Below are positions 52,147-63,033 of a stretch of 64,000 nt of DNA, in pieces. Under the pieces are notes generated by a model. That model had not been told where the DNA came from. It saw nothing but the letters and a program-made list of their open reading frames with translations, and did no database searches. Location of the stretch: the NCBI GenBank assembly GCA_947650365.1, contig OX393549.1, forward strand, positions 37,281,098 to 37,345,097. The letters are read 5' to 3'. The stretch is from Chamaelirium japonicum (lineage: Eukaryota; Streptophyta; Magnoliopsida; Liliales; Melanthiaceae). Every line of letters begins with the position of its first letter. The stretch's first letter is position 1. The position numbers and the translations under genes are program-made.

Positions 52147-55100
52147 ATGGCCGGAACGAACGACGATACGTTTGCTCCAACAAGCCTCTCACCTATCGCC
52201 GAGTCTCCACTACTCCGACGCGGCGATCCAGAAAACCCGGTGGATAACGTTCCCCCGGTAGTACGCGTCTACACTCGGCATACTCAAACTCTTGCGGACT
52301 TCTTCACGCCAGAAACTGCTGCCGAAGATGCCCGCCAAGGCGCCAATGAGGCCTTGGTGCATGAAGAAACAAGCCTCAATCCTGGAACATCTGTCCAGAA
52401 ATTTGGGGAGGACCAGCCCCAACCCCGAACCCGTTCGGGTTCTTCAGCGGACTTTGCACCTCCTTTGCCGGGGGCAAACATCCGTCATCAAGCAGAAGCA
52501 AGTCAGCGTAACTACGTCTCCGACGACGATGGCGAGGGTGCAGGCATGCAACATCGAGACGACCTGCGACATCATCCTCCGTCCGATCTCCAGCTCCGAG
52601 TCATGCAAATGGGTGAACACATGGCTCAGCTCACCCGACTAATGGAAGAGAAAGATCGTCACATCAACACCTTGCTTCAAAGGCTGAGTGCCAGGGATGC
52701 CGCAACATTCGGTCAACCTCCTGCTTCTCCAGTAGCTGCTCCAGCCCCGTCTCCAACTCCTGCTCTTGCAGAAGTTGGCCCGACAATACTAGCAACTACT
52801 CCTGCACTTTCCTCGGCTCCCGTGCCAGCCTCAGCGGCCGCGCAACCTTCGATGGCAGCGACGATGAATGCCCAGCAGATACAAGCACTGGTGGCAGACA
52901 TGATGCGTTCCCATGGCAGCAGCCTACCTCCGATTACGGCGACATATTCAAAGCCTTACGCCACAAGGATCCAACAGCTGCGCTTCCCTACCGGGTTCCA
53001 GCCACCAAAGTTCCAGCACTTCGACGGGAAGGGAAATCCAAGGCAACACATTGCCCACTTCGTTGAAACTTGCAACAACGCCGGCACATACGGCGACGCG
53101 ATGGTGAAGCAGTTCGTTCGCACCCTCAAAGGTAATGCTTTTGATTGGTATGTTGATCTTCCTCCAGGATCCATTGACAGCTGGGATCAAATGGAGAGGG
53201 AGTTCCTCAACCGCTTCTACAGCACTCGGCGCATCGTCAGCATGACCAAGCTTACTGCTACCAAGCAAAGGAAGGATGAGCCGGTGATCGACTACATTGA
53301 TCGTTGGAGAAACCTTGCTCTAAACTCGCGAGATCACTTGTCTGAAGACTCGGCCATCGAGTTGTGCACCCAAGGCATGCACTGGGGCTTGCTCTACATC
53401 CTCAAAGGGATCAAGCCTCGGTCCTTCGAAGAACTGGCGACTCGGGCTCACGACATGGAGCTCAGCTTAGCAAATCGCGGGGACTCAAAGGCCATAGCCT
53501 TCCATAAGGTGGAAAAGGAGGACGAACCGGCAGCATCAAAGCAAGTCAATGTCACCGACCTCGCTTCGACTTCCAAACCACTCAAGATCGGTGGCAAGCC
53601 GGACAAAGGCAAAGGAGCTGCCATACCACCTCCTCAGCCTCAACGGCCACCAAGGATGACTCTCGAGGAGCTTGAAGCTAAGGAGTATCCCTTCCCAGAT
53701 TCGGAAGTTTCCTCCATATTTGATCAGTTGATGCAAGAAAAGATGATCGAGCTTCCGCCACCAAAAAGGCCGGAACAAGCACATCGAGTCAACGATCCGC
53801 TCTTCTGTAAGTACCACCGGATGGTCAGCCATCCTATCGAGAAGTGCTTTGTCTTCAAAGATAAGATCATGGCACTCGCTAAGCAAGGGATGATCGAGAT
53901 CGACTCTGGTTATATCGTCGAGTCAAATATGACGTCAATCACCTTCGATTCCTTCCCGCCAGTGCTGACTGCTCCACAATGCACTTCAGCAAGGCTGCGC
54001 ATCGCCTGTCAAAGATCCATGGCAAAACCAGCTCCAAGAAGACGACGACGGTATGCTCCTACAGTGCCCTGGGCCAAATCCTCACTGCCTTGGGGGCAAC
54101 CGCCTCTCGTGCAAACACTCCCTCTTCCAAGCAAAGCTACATCCCAGCGTGTGCTCAAAGCAAGAGACGAGCAAAGAGACCCTGAAGTCAGCCTGCTAGG
54201 CCAGCCATCAGGTAAGTTTGACTTCTACGTCTTTTACTCCAAGCCTCCTTCGATCCCAATGAAAGAAATCAAGCCAATCGGCTGGGGATCAGAAGATGAG
54301 TTGGTAGAGCCTCCAAAAGAGCAAGTCCTTCCGATCAAAGAAGAGTCGCCGGTCACGGCACCAATTCTTCACCCTGGCGAGGAAGATCTTCTTGATAAAA
54401 ACGCATGGGCTATGACGCCTCGAAGGAGAAGGCCACGACGATCAAACTACCAAATAGCACGTCTGGCCAACCACGAGCAAGATCGGGTGACAACAAAACT
54501 TCTCGAAAGAAAGACCTTCAAGGAAAAGAGTGAAGCTCCAGAAAGAAAGACGTCCAAAGTACCTCCAGCAAGTCCGGAAAATCATCTCCAGCAAACACGC
54601 CTAGAGCTAGCAACACTCCAGGGGTTCTTTCCCAATCGCTTCCTCGAAGCTGATCAAAACTTCAAGGTTTCCTGCTGCATGATGGAAGTTCACCAAGTGC
54701 TCCAGGAAGACGATAAAGAAGGCGGCTCCAATATCGAAAGTATGGAGAGAAGCATTACCGCCAACAGCAAGCCGTGCAATGAGGCCAAAGCACACATTGC
54801 TGACGCCAAGTGCTACCAGGCCAAAAACCCCATTGCAGAAGTTCCTCCAGCAAAAGCTCCACGAGCCCAGAAAGGCAAAGTAGCTGCGAGAGACAAAACC
54901 TCTCCACTTGCAAAACTAGCGACATTCTCCAGCCAGACGGTGCACAAAGTCAAAGGAGCGCCAGCATCGAGACGAAAAATCCATATCAACTCCAAATCAA
55001 GCTCAATTCCACACGTTTCGTTGCCTGCTCAAGCTGCGCCAATCCTGTGGCTCGCACCTCAATGGCTTCACAAGCCAGGACGATCGCCTTCCACTCCAGC

Positions 55101-55563
55101 AAAGGAACCATCGTCACCATTCTCTGAGGCCAACTTCATCACTTTGCAAGAGATGACACTGTCGTTACATGGTCTGTTGCATACCTCAAACTCAACCGAG
55201 TCTTCCGAGTACACTAGCTCCGAGCAACTCGCAATCAAGCCAGGAAACACTCGGGGGCAAAACTCCACCGAGTTGATGTTCAAATCCAGCCGCAACAAAG
55301 AAAGCACAGAGCATATGGGTTCACTACCCTCAGTTGCAATACCAAATCGCCTGACAAAGACTCAAGCTCGTCTCTCCAAAAGCGACGAACAAAGTCTAAA
55401 CCACCGAGACATCGACTCTAGTCAAACTCCAGCAATCACCAAAACTCCAGGCAAAAAGATCTCCACTTCTAACTACATTGAAGCGAAGAAGGCGGATGAC
55501 AACTGCGAACCAGCAGCGACTCTGCCTACCAGTGGCAAGTCCCTCAAAAGGTACTTTGCCTAG
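52147..55563 (+). CDS. Retrotransposon gag polyprotein, 1138 residues
   Basis: The frame opens MAGTNDDTFAPTSLSPIAES 72 bp after the LTR. A proline/alanine-rich N-terminal part (to about 280) with a short coiled-coil-like segment (LRVMQMGEHMAQLTRLMEEK) precedes the gag domain at about 285-420: FQHFDGKGNPRQHIAHFVE, LKGNAFDWYVDLPPGSIDSW, REFLNRFYSTRR. A zinc-knuckle-like CX2HX4HX4C (CKYHRMVSHPIEKC) lies near residues 553-566. The last 500 residues are Lys/Ser/Pro-rich and show no protease DTG/DSG or RT motif. In its family gag forms the particle that packages the element RNA. The frame is open throughout, in keeping with a young copy. Confidence 0.85.
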   Translation: MAGTNDDTFAPTSLSPIAESPLLRRGDPENPVDNVPPVVRVYTRHTQTLADFFTPETAAEDARQGANEALVHEETSLNPGTSVQKFGEDQPQPRTRSGSSADFAPPLPGANIRHQAEASQRNYVSDDDGEGAGMQHRDDLRHHPPSDLQLRVMQMGEHMAQLTRLMEEKDRHINTLLQRLSARDAATFGQPPASPVAAPAPSPTPALAEVGPTILATTPALSSAPVPASAAAQPSMAATMNAQQIQALVADMMRSHGSSLPPITATYSKPYATRIQQLRFPTGFQPPKFQHFDGKGNPRQHIAHFVETCNNAGTYGDAMVKQFVRTLKGNAFDWYVDLPPGSIDSWDQMEREFLNRFYSTRRIVSMTKLTATKQRKDEPVIDYIDRWRNLALNSRDHLSEDSAIELCTQGMHWGLLYILKGIKPRSFEELATRAHDMELSLANRGDSKAIAFHKVEKEDEPAASKQVNVTDLASTSKPLKIGGKPDKGKGAAIPPPQPQRPPRMTLEELEAKEYPFPDSEVSSIFDQLMQEKMIELPPPKRPEQAHRVNDPLFCKYHRMVSHPIEKCFVFKDKIMALAKQGMIEIDSGYIVESNMTSITFDSFPPVLTAPQCTSARLRIACQRSMAKPAPRRRRRYAPTVPWAKSSLPWGQPPLVQTLPLPSKATSQRVLKARDEQRDPEVSLLGQPSGKFDFYVFYSKPPSIPMKEIKPIGWGSEDELVEPPKEQVLPIKEESPVTAPILHPGEEDLLDKNAWAMTPRRRRPRRSNYQIARLANHEQDRVTTKLLERKTFKEKSEAPERKTSKVPPASPENHLQQTRLELATLQGFFPNRFLEADQNFKVSCCMMEVHQVLQEDDKEGGSNIESMERSITANSKPCNEAKAHIADAKCYQAKNPIAEVPPAKAPRAQKGKVAARDKTSPLAKLATFSSQTVHKVKGAPASRRKIHINSKSSSIPHVSLPAQAAPILWLAPQWLHKPGRSPSTPAKEPSSPFSEANFITLQEMTLSLHGLLHTSNSTESSEYTSSEQLAIKPGNTRGQNSTELMFKSSRNKESTEHMGSLPSVAIPNRLTKTQARLSKSDEQSLNHRDIDSSQTPAITKTPGKKISTSNYIEAKKADDNCEPAATLPTSGKSLKRYFA

Positions 55564-55569
55564 CGCAAG

Positions 55570-55589
55570 ATTACCCCCCTTGCCAAAAA

Positions 55590-55622
<33 letters not shown>

Positions 55623-57520
55623 AAAAGGGTAATAAAGGAACTACGTGTGACTTGATCCCTCTCAGTAGGGTACGTAGGCAGCCTGTAAAGGTTCAGTCCA
55701 AACAAAAAAAAAAGTAAACCACCATTCCAAAAAAATAAGCCCAGAAAAGACGCAAGTCTAACTCCGTGGGACGAGAAGCCGTCAGCCTCTGTCAAACCAC
55801 CAGCTTCCAACGCTGCCATAGCTCATCTCTCGAGGCACCCACGCGGTGCAACTCCGAAAGGCGAGAAACCACCAGCTCTCGGTGGTTCGTAAGCTTCTCC
55901 CGCTGCTTTGCAAGCTCCGTTGCAAAAGTCTTCTCGGTTGCTCGAGCTTTCTCCAAACGGGACTCCATCATCTGAAGCAACACATGAATAGCAAGTCAAA
56001 GTCCTTGGGGTGCCGAAGCGGCTCGCCTCCCATAGCTTACACGCGCTGCAACTCCAGGGGTAGAGGAGCCATCAGCTTCCAACGCGTCGCCAGCTCTGCA
56101 CGCTGCTTCACAAGGTTCGCTCCAGAAGCCTTCTTGATCACCCTACTAGCTCAACGCGTCGCAAGCTCTGCACGCTGCTTCGCGAGGTTCGCTCTGAAAG
56201 TCTTCTCGGCCGCTCGAGCTTTCCCCAAACAGGACTCCGATTCCTAAAGCGACGCACGAGCGGCCTCCATTTTCTTCTGCACCCGAACCAAGTCTGCAGT
56301 AGCAAACGTGTGAAGCCCCTCCAGTCGACGTTCCTTTTCCTCGGCCTTTGCCAAATGCCAAGGAAACGTCCTCCTCTAGTGAAGCCCGTTGCAAGCAACG
56401 AGCCTAGCTGTCCGCCAAAAGGATGCACATATGCTCCTCAAACAAGGAGCCATCCACCAGGAAACCCACCAGTTACTCAAAGCGTCAAGACCCTCCTCTT
56501 GGAAGGGTGCAAGTGTCGCCTGGATAAACTTCCAGCACAACTCTCCAAAAGAAAGCTTCGAAAGAAGGCTCTGCGATCTACACTTTCGCTGGTAAGTCTC
56601 TGAGTGCTGAGACAAGGCACAATCCTGTCCTGAAAACCCAAGCACGGAAACCGCCTCCAGGACCATCGCCGTGACGGCTGTCGAAGATGTCACAAGAACT
56701 GACAAAGAAGCTACGACCAAAACATCCGTTGGGACTAACTTCTGAATGGCAACTCCGGACTCGGTCGAACGATCTACCGTGAAGATCCCTCATCGGTGAG
56801 AATGAGCTCGTCCAACTTCGACACACGCTTCCTGCTTCGAAGTACGGCGGTAGAAGACTCGCGCAAAAGGGAAGCGAAGATGCGTACTCCCGTGGGAGAC
56901 CGCATCCTCCGTTATCTCCGCGAAGCCAAAAAGACCGTTGGAGCAGTCACCATGGTCAAGATCGGCAAGCAAAGGATGACCAAGACAGGCTGCTCATTAT
57001 CAATGCTAGTGGCTTCGTCTCCCTCCTCGTTGAACTCCAGAACACCCATCTCGATGTCCTCCAAGCTGACATCACCACCAGAAAAAGTTATCTCCAAAGT
57101 CCAGAGGAACATCCAGCCCGTCTTGCCCAGTCTGCTCAAGTACAACCTCGCCAGTCACTCTGCTCTCGCGGTAGACCTCAACGATCCCGCCGGCCTTCGG
57201 AAAGCACTCGAAGGGATGAGTCCTACAAGGAGACGAAAAGTGCAAGTCAAATCAAGATACAAGGTCAATTCCAGAAGAAAAGGGCAGTGCAAGTCAAGAA
57301 GTCTAAAAAAAAAAAAAAAAAAACCGAAGCTAAAGCTGCAGCCCCAAAGGGGACCATAGCCCCATGAAAAACCCAAGACCGGAGAGGGGTCGGCAGCCCT
57401 TTCCTTCCTTCAAAATCCAAGAAACCAAAGGGCCACAGCCTCTTAATGCCAAAACCAAAAATATAGAGGGGGCCGTAGCAAAAATACTTCTCTCCGAAAA
57501 CCCACAGCCCCCAAACGGGG
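55570..57520 (+). other. Non-coding internal region of the gypsy element, first part
   Basis: An A-run (55587-55613) follows the gag stop. Then come two related segments with CGCGTCGCAAGCTCTGCACGC-type words near 56085 and 56155, and further sequence with short frames only (up to 187 codons). None of the frames looks like protease, RT, RNase H or integrase. A second A-run lies at 57306-57322. Confidence 0.6.
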
Positions 57521-58985
57521 TTGTGGTCTCCAACTCCTGCGCCCCCAGCCGGAGCCCTCACCCGCAGTCGTCGCGTGCCTGAGCTGCTCCCACGCCGACT
57601 ACTCGCAGCTCCGCTCGATCTGCGACCTGCGCCCACACACTGCAGCCCCCGGCCGCGCCCCGTCTCCGCCTCGCGCGCCGGCCACACCCCGCAGCTCCCG
57701 GCCGAGCCCGCCTCCGCACCACCTGGCCTTCGCTGTTGCATCCCACGCCTGTACCCAGGCCCGTGCCCGCTTGGCCTTCGCGCCCCGCGCTGTGCCTGGC
57801 CTCCGTGCCCAGGCGCCCGAAGCCGCAGGCCGCCGCTGCGCCTCCTGCGCTCGCTCGCCTCGTGCCCGGCCCGATCGCCTGACACCACCGACCGCCTCTG
57901 CGCCGACGTGCCACCCCACGTCAGCCCGTCGCTCCGCAAGCGCCCGCCGGAACTCGAGCCGGCCACCACAGGTCGCGCCCGTGCCCTCGCGCCCCCGCCT
58001 CCAGCCCGCGCGCCGGCCGCCACCGCAGCCCCCAGCCACGCCCGCACCCGTCACACCCCGCGCCTCCGGCCTGCGCCCTCGCGCCTCGCGGCCTCCGGCC
58101 CGTGCCCCGCCGCGCCGCCCGCCTCCGGATCCCGCACCCAGCCGCCGCTGCTGTGCACCCCGCAGCCGCAGCCGCAGCCGCTGCTGTTCACCGAACCGGA
58201 GAAAACAAAAAAAAAAAAAAGAGGAAAGAAAACCAAAAAAAAAAAAAAAGAAGAAGAAGAAGAAGAAGAGAGGGACACAACAGCCCCTCTCGGCAAAAAG
58301 AGAAAACCGAGAGGGGGTTACGGCAAAAGACCACAACACCCCCCCTCTCTCTCTCTCCTGCAAAAACCCGCAGGGGCTGCGGCCTCTGCCGCGCCGCCTG
58401 CCGCTGGCCTCCGTGCCCTGTGCCTGCACCCCGCGCCCACAGCGCCCCGCGCGCGCCGCGCCCTCCCGTACGGCGGCCGCCTACGCCACCCGCCGCTCCG
58501 GCACCGCGGCCCGACCGCCGCCGGCCCGCGCCCCCGCCTCCAGCCCGCGCGCCGGCCGCCACCGCAGCCCCCGGTCGCGCCCGTGCCCGTCGCGCCCACG
58601 CCTGCCTCCAGCCCGCTCCGGCCTGACCGCTCCACGCCCGCCGCTCCGCGCCCCGCGCCAGCCGCCTCCGCGCCGCTGCTGCTCCGCTGGCCCCCGCGCC
58701 CCGCGCCGGGTCACTGCACCCTGGCTCACGCACCGCGCCGGCCACCGCAGCCCCGCGCCCGGTCGCTGCACTCCGGCCCGCGCCGCGCCCTCCCGCCGCG
58801 CCGGCCACCGCAGCCCCGCGCCCGGCCGCTGCCAACCCGGCCACCGCACCCCTGCTGCTGCTGCTGTCTCGCGCGAACCAGAGACCGAAACCAAAAAAAA
58901 AAAAAAAGAAGAAGAAAAGGAGGAAACAGAGACGGAAATTTTCATTGAACCCCCTATATATAACCATATTCGGTTATTGGGATAG
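57521..58985 (+). repeat. Extremely GC-rich, proline-codon-rich internal block
   Basis: About 1.3 kb consist mostly of CCCGCGCC, GCCGGCC and CACCGCAGCCCC words. A unit like CGCCTCCAGCCCGCGCGCCG recurs (about 57990, 58535), and a shorter one (GGCCACCGCAGCCCCGCGCC) recurs near 58740 and 58803. (A)n/(GAA)n interrupts it at 58205-58270 and 58890-58925. The long Pro/Ala/Arg frames on both strands (475 and 404 codons on plus) are by-products of this composition, as all six frames are open. Confidence 0.7.
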
Positions 58986-59534
58986 AAAATGGTTAAATCT
59001 TCCATCCCATGAATCTAGGGATCTATATCCGGTGGGCATCCGCATCCGATGCAACCACCGTTTAATAACAGAAACCAGAGAAGGAAAAAAAAAAAAGAAA
59101 AAAAGAAAGAAAAGAAGGAGGAAGAAATAGGAGAAGAAAAAGAAGGAAAATCTGGCACGCCTTCGACCACTCCGCCTCTTTCGCCATTGAGTTCCCGCAC
59201 CGAAGAGGGGCAACAACCCTCCGCCAAGGCGCATCGCGGCCGTCCTCGCGCTCCTGTCGCCTTGCCGCCCTGGGACGCCGCGCAGCGGCCGCCGCCAACG
59301 TTCGCGCCATCCTCGAAGCAAAGGAGGTCCGCGAAAACAAGGAAGATGAACAAAACCCTAGAATATGTCTTCAATAACTCCAAGCAGCCAAAGCCTTTCG
59401 TCTCCCGCGCTAGCAAAACGATGGGGGAAACGAAATGGCAGGGGTTCTTGTAAAGACCCAAATTCCGCACAATACGTGATCAAGGCCAAATGCTACACGT
59501 TTCCCGCGGGCGCACTCGACCTTGAGGGGGCATT
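58986..59534 (+). other. End of the internal region with polypurine tract
   Basis: Low-complexity purine-rich sequence (59085-59150) and unique sequence lead to CTTGAGGGGGCATT directly before the 3' LTR. The G-run is the likely start site for plus-strand synthesis. No integrase end or envelope-like frame is visible. Confidence 0.6.
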
Positions 59535-62508
59535 TGTGGGCACCGAAATTAGCCCACGGGTTGAACCCGACCCGCATGCGAAACCCGGCCCGCACACAAC
59601 GGCCCGTATGCAAACTCGGTCCGCACACAACGGCCCGCATGCGAAACCTGGCCCGCACACAACGGCCCGCATGCGAACTCGGCCCGCACACAACGGCCCG
59701 CATGCGAAACCTGGCCCGCACACAACGGCCCGTATGCGAACTCGGCCCACACACAACGGCCCGCATGCGAAACCCGGCCCGCACACAACGGCCCGCATGC
59801 AAAACTCGGCCTGCACACAACGGCCCGCATGCGAAACTCGGACCGCACACAACGGCCCGTATGCGAAACTCGGCCCGCACACAACGGCCCGTATGCGAAA
59901 CTCGGCCCGCACACAACGGCCCGCGTGCGAACTAGGCCCACGTGCGAACTCAATTCGCGTGCCATGGCCCGACCCAAAGCAAACGGGTCCCACCGGACCC
60001 GCAACTCGGACACAAAGGGGGGGGGGGCACCGGCCCCCCTTCTAGAAAACTGTGCCCCCCTCTTCATGGAGAGGTGGGGCCGGCCCTAAAAGAAAAGAAA
60101 AAGAAAAAGAAAAAAGAAAAGAAAAAGAAAAAGAAAAGAAAAAAGAAAAGAAAGGAAAAAGAAATCAAAACCGCCTCGATGCGGGGGGAGGTGGCGTGGA
60201 CGTCTACGTAGCCATAGATCCGCGACGATCCCTCGATCCAACGGACAAGATGACGTTGCGTCGCCATCCGATCCAAAAGTGCAACAAGAATAACAACTCG
60301 ATCTCTAAAGATCGAGTCACATCTAGCCCATAACCACTCCAACTAAAAAGGAGGAAATCGGGTTTGTTTCCCCAAATAAGGGAACAATATCTCGATGGTT
60401 ATGAGGGGAGATATTGGAGGAAACAAAAAGATTTCAGCAATATCTCCCCCAACCGCCCCCCTTTGCCTATAAATAGAAGGGGTCGGGGAAGGCATCAAGG
60501 GTCGAAAGCTGAAGAGGAAAAGGCTCTGCAAAGACGAGCTCCAACGCTTGAAGACCGAAGGCTTCACGAGGCACAGCAAGCACGTCCTACGGGAATCCTT
60601 GGCCCTTCAAGTCCTCATCAACGTGAAGACCTTGTACTCGAAGATCAAAGCTTCGACTCCTCGCACGAAGAAGAAAGCTTGGAGAAGAAGACCCGGAGTC
60701 GTCGTCATCCCAACTTCTCCAACGATCTTCATCAACTCCGAAGAAGCCATAAGCAAAGGCCGGAGAAGAAGATCGAAGCCGACAACACCCGTCGTCTTCA
60801 ACAAAGGCGTCGACTCCTCGCACGAAGAAGAAAGCTTGGAGAAGAAGGCCTGAAGCCGGTGCTACCCCTGCCGTCTTCATCAACAAAAGCCGATGCTACA
60901 ACCGTCGTGCGGAGATCGGTGCTACCCCCATCGTCTTCACCAACAAAGCCGACGCTACAACCGTCGTGCGGTGATCGGTGCTACCCCCGCCGTCTTCATC
61001 AACAAAGCCGACGCTACAACCATCGTGCGGAGATCGGTGCTACCCCTGCCGTCTCCACCAACAAAGCCGACGCTACAACCGTCGCACGGAGATCGGTGCT
61101 ACCACCGCCGTCTTCATCAACAAAAGCCGACGCTACAACCGTCGTATAGAGATCGGTGCTACACCCGCCATCTCCAAAAGAAGCCTTCAACTCCAATCAA
61201 GCCAAACACGCCCGGAGAAGAAGTCAACGTCACAACCGTCGCCAGGTCCGAAAGCCGAAGACGAAAGAGCTCCGCAAGAGAAGCTCCAACGCTCGACGAC
61301 CGAAGGCTTCACGAGGCACGGCAAGCATATCCTACGGGAGTCCTTGGCCCTTCAAGTCCTCATCAACGTGAAGACCTTGCACTCGAAGGTCAAAGCTTCG
61401 GCTCCTCGCACGAAGAAGAAAGCGTGGAGAAGAAGACCCGGAGCCGTCATCACCCGATTGCTCCAACGATCTTCATCAGCTCCGAAGACACCATAAGCAA
61501 AGGCCGGAGAAGAAGATCGAAGCCGACAACACCCGTCGTCTTCAATCAAGGCATCGACTCCTCGCACGAAGAAGAAAGCCGGGAGAAGAAGGCCTGAAGT
61601 CGGTGCTACCCCTACCGTCTTCGTCAACAAAAGCCGACGCTACAACCATCGCACGGAAGCCGGTGCTACCCCTGCCGTCTTCGTCAACAAAAGCCGACGC
61701 TACAACCGTCGTGCAGAAGCCGGTGCTACACCCGCCGTCTTCATCAACAAAAGCCGACGCTACAACCGTCGCACGAAGATCGGTGCTACCCCCGTCGAAA
61801 AGCCAATACCGACGCCACAACCGTCGAGGAAGCCGGAAGAATAAAGAAGCCTTGAAGAAGTAACGCCAGTCGTTCGAGAAGAAGATCGAGTCAAAGCTAA
61901 AGTCAAAGCCGATGCAAGAAGCCAAAGCAAACGCACCGGTAAAGCCCGCGCTAAAGCAACGCACGTGCCAAAGCCAAGCAACTACGACGGTCACGAGCAA
62001 AGCACCGCACGTTCTAGCCGATACGACGCGAAGTCCGGAAGAACTAAAGCATCGCAAGTCTCTACCCGTCTACGTTCAAGCGCAAGCGCCAAAGCAAAGC
62101 AAACACCAGAGCCACGCCAAAGCTACGCCAAAGCCGAAAGCTAAAGCCAAAGCCGAAGCCAAAAACACAATCGACGCCGCGAACCGACGATCAAGGACGC
62201 CAAGGTCTAGCAAGGATCGAGGAAGACACGAAGGTCGAGGAACAAAGCCCAAAACCTCCCTAGCCGAGAAAGCGCGAAGCACGGACGGGACAAGATCAAC
62301 GGCGAAACTCCTTAGCCTCTCAAAAACCCTCACCCTGTAAAGACCTCTGTCCTGGGCAACCCCTTCAGAGCTCTCACACGAATACCACGTGGAGACGCGG
62401 ATTAAAGGGACCCTCCAGAGGATCTCTCCCATAATCTCCTGATCAAGAAAATTTGTAATCTCGTGTGATCCGCAATAAAGACGACCCGAATCTTTTTCCG
62501 CGACCACA
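59535..62508 (+). repeat. 3' LTR of the gag-only gypsy element
   Basis: A copy of 49103-52074 at a constant offset of 10432 bp almost to its end, with one 2-bp length difference near 62445. The TATA box is at 60468-60475. It is followed by GCGGG, the target duplication, and then by the rest of the hAT-type MITE. Confidence 0.9.
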
Positions 62509-62513
62509 GCGGG

Positions 62514-62734
62514 GTAGACCCGATCCGACCTGACCTGACCCGACATGATCCATTGAATTTTAAACGGGTTCTTTCCGGGTCTACCGTGTTCAAATCCTAA
62601 ACCCGGACCTGACCCGTTTATTAAACGGGTCTATCGTGTCGACTAGTTTACGACCCAAACCAGTTTAACCCAGACCCAGACCCGCTAACTTCGTGTCGGG
62701 TCTGCCGTGTCGGGTTCAAAATTGTCAGCCCTAG
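62514..62734 (+). mobile_element. hAT-type MITE, right part
   Basis: This part continues the MITE broken at 49102 and ends ATTGTCAGCCCTAG. TTTCTATC follows at 62735-62742, identical to the 8 bp before the left part. The two parts together are about 490 bp, similar to the 428-bp relative at 13528-13955. Confidence 0.8.
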
Positions 62735-62742
62735 TTTCTATC

Positions 62743-63033
62743 AGCAAAATGCTATTTAACCATCCCCATCACCAACCTTAATAGGTGGCTTCTTCTGATT
62801 GGGATGACCATGGGCCATGGGATGAACCCTAGCGGTATGCCACCACCATCGGCCTCCGCTCACCATCAACCCTCGCCGTCGTCAGCGACCGCCACCACCA
62901 GTCAGCGATGAGGACAATGGTTGCCGGTGGATGGAGGCGGCGGCCGATGGCTGTGGTATCCCCTTATGGTTCATTTCATGGCATCCTCCAAGTTCATTTT
63001 CGATCGGCGTCTGAGATTGCCAGCAGAGCTTGA
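62743..63033. other. Stretch without recognisable feature
   Basis: GC-richer sequence with ACCACCACC/GGCGGCGG-type words. It may be the 5' flank or the degenerate start of the RNase H segment that follows. I see no element end or gene. Confidence 0.3.

Larger units (their letters stand above)
49103..62508 (+). mobile_element. Ty3/gypsy-like LTR retrotransposon, gag only, young
   Basis: Two LTRs (2972 and 2974 bp), TGTGG...CCACA ends, and GCGGG repeated on both sides (49098-49102, 62509-62513) show a whole insertion. A primer-binding-like site (TGGCACGCCCGGTGGGAC, 52081-52098) and a G-rich polypurine tract (about 59523-59534) are in place. The 7.46-kb internal region has one long gag frame and then about 4 kb without any protease, reverse transcriptase, RNase H or integrase motif. 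It is thus a non-autonomous, LARD-like element that would need enzymes from a relative. By eye the LTRs differ at about 30 of 2970 positions (about 1%, mostly C/T and G/A). At an assumed 1.3e-8 changes per site per year that is roughly 0.4 million years. I suspect the Tat/RIRE2-like branch from the primer site, but cannot prove it. Confidence 0.85.

Noticed and set aside
57521-58985. Proline/alanine/arginine-rich open frames of 475 and 404 codons (and frames of about 260 codons on the minus strand)
   Set aside because: All frames on both strands are open over the same GC-rich repeat block. No domain, no consistent start, and the amino-acid make-up follows from base composition.
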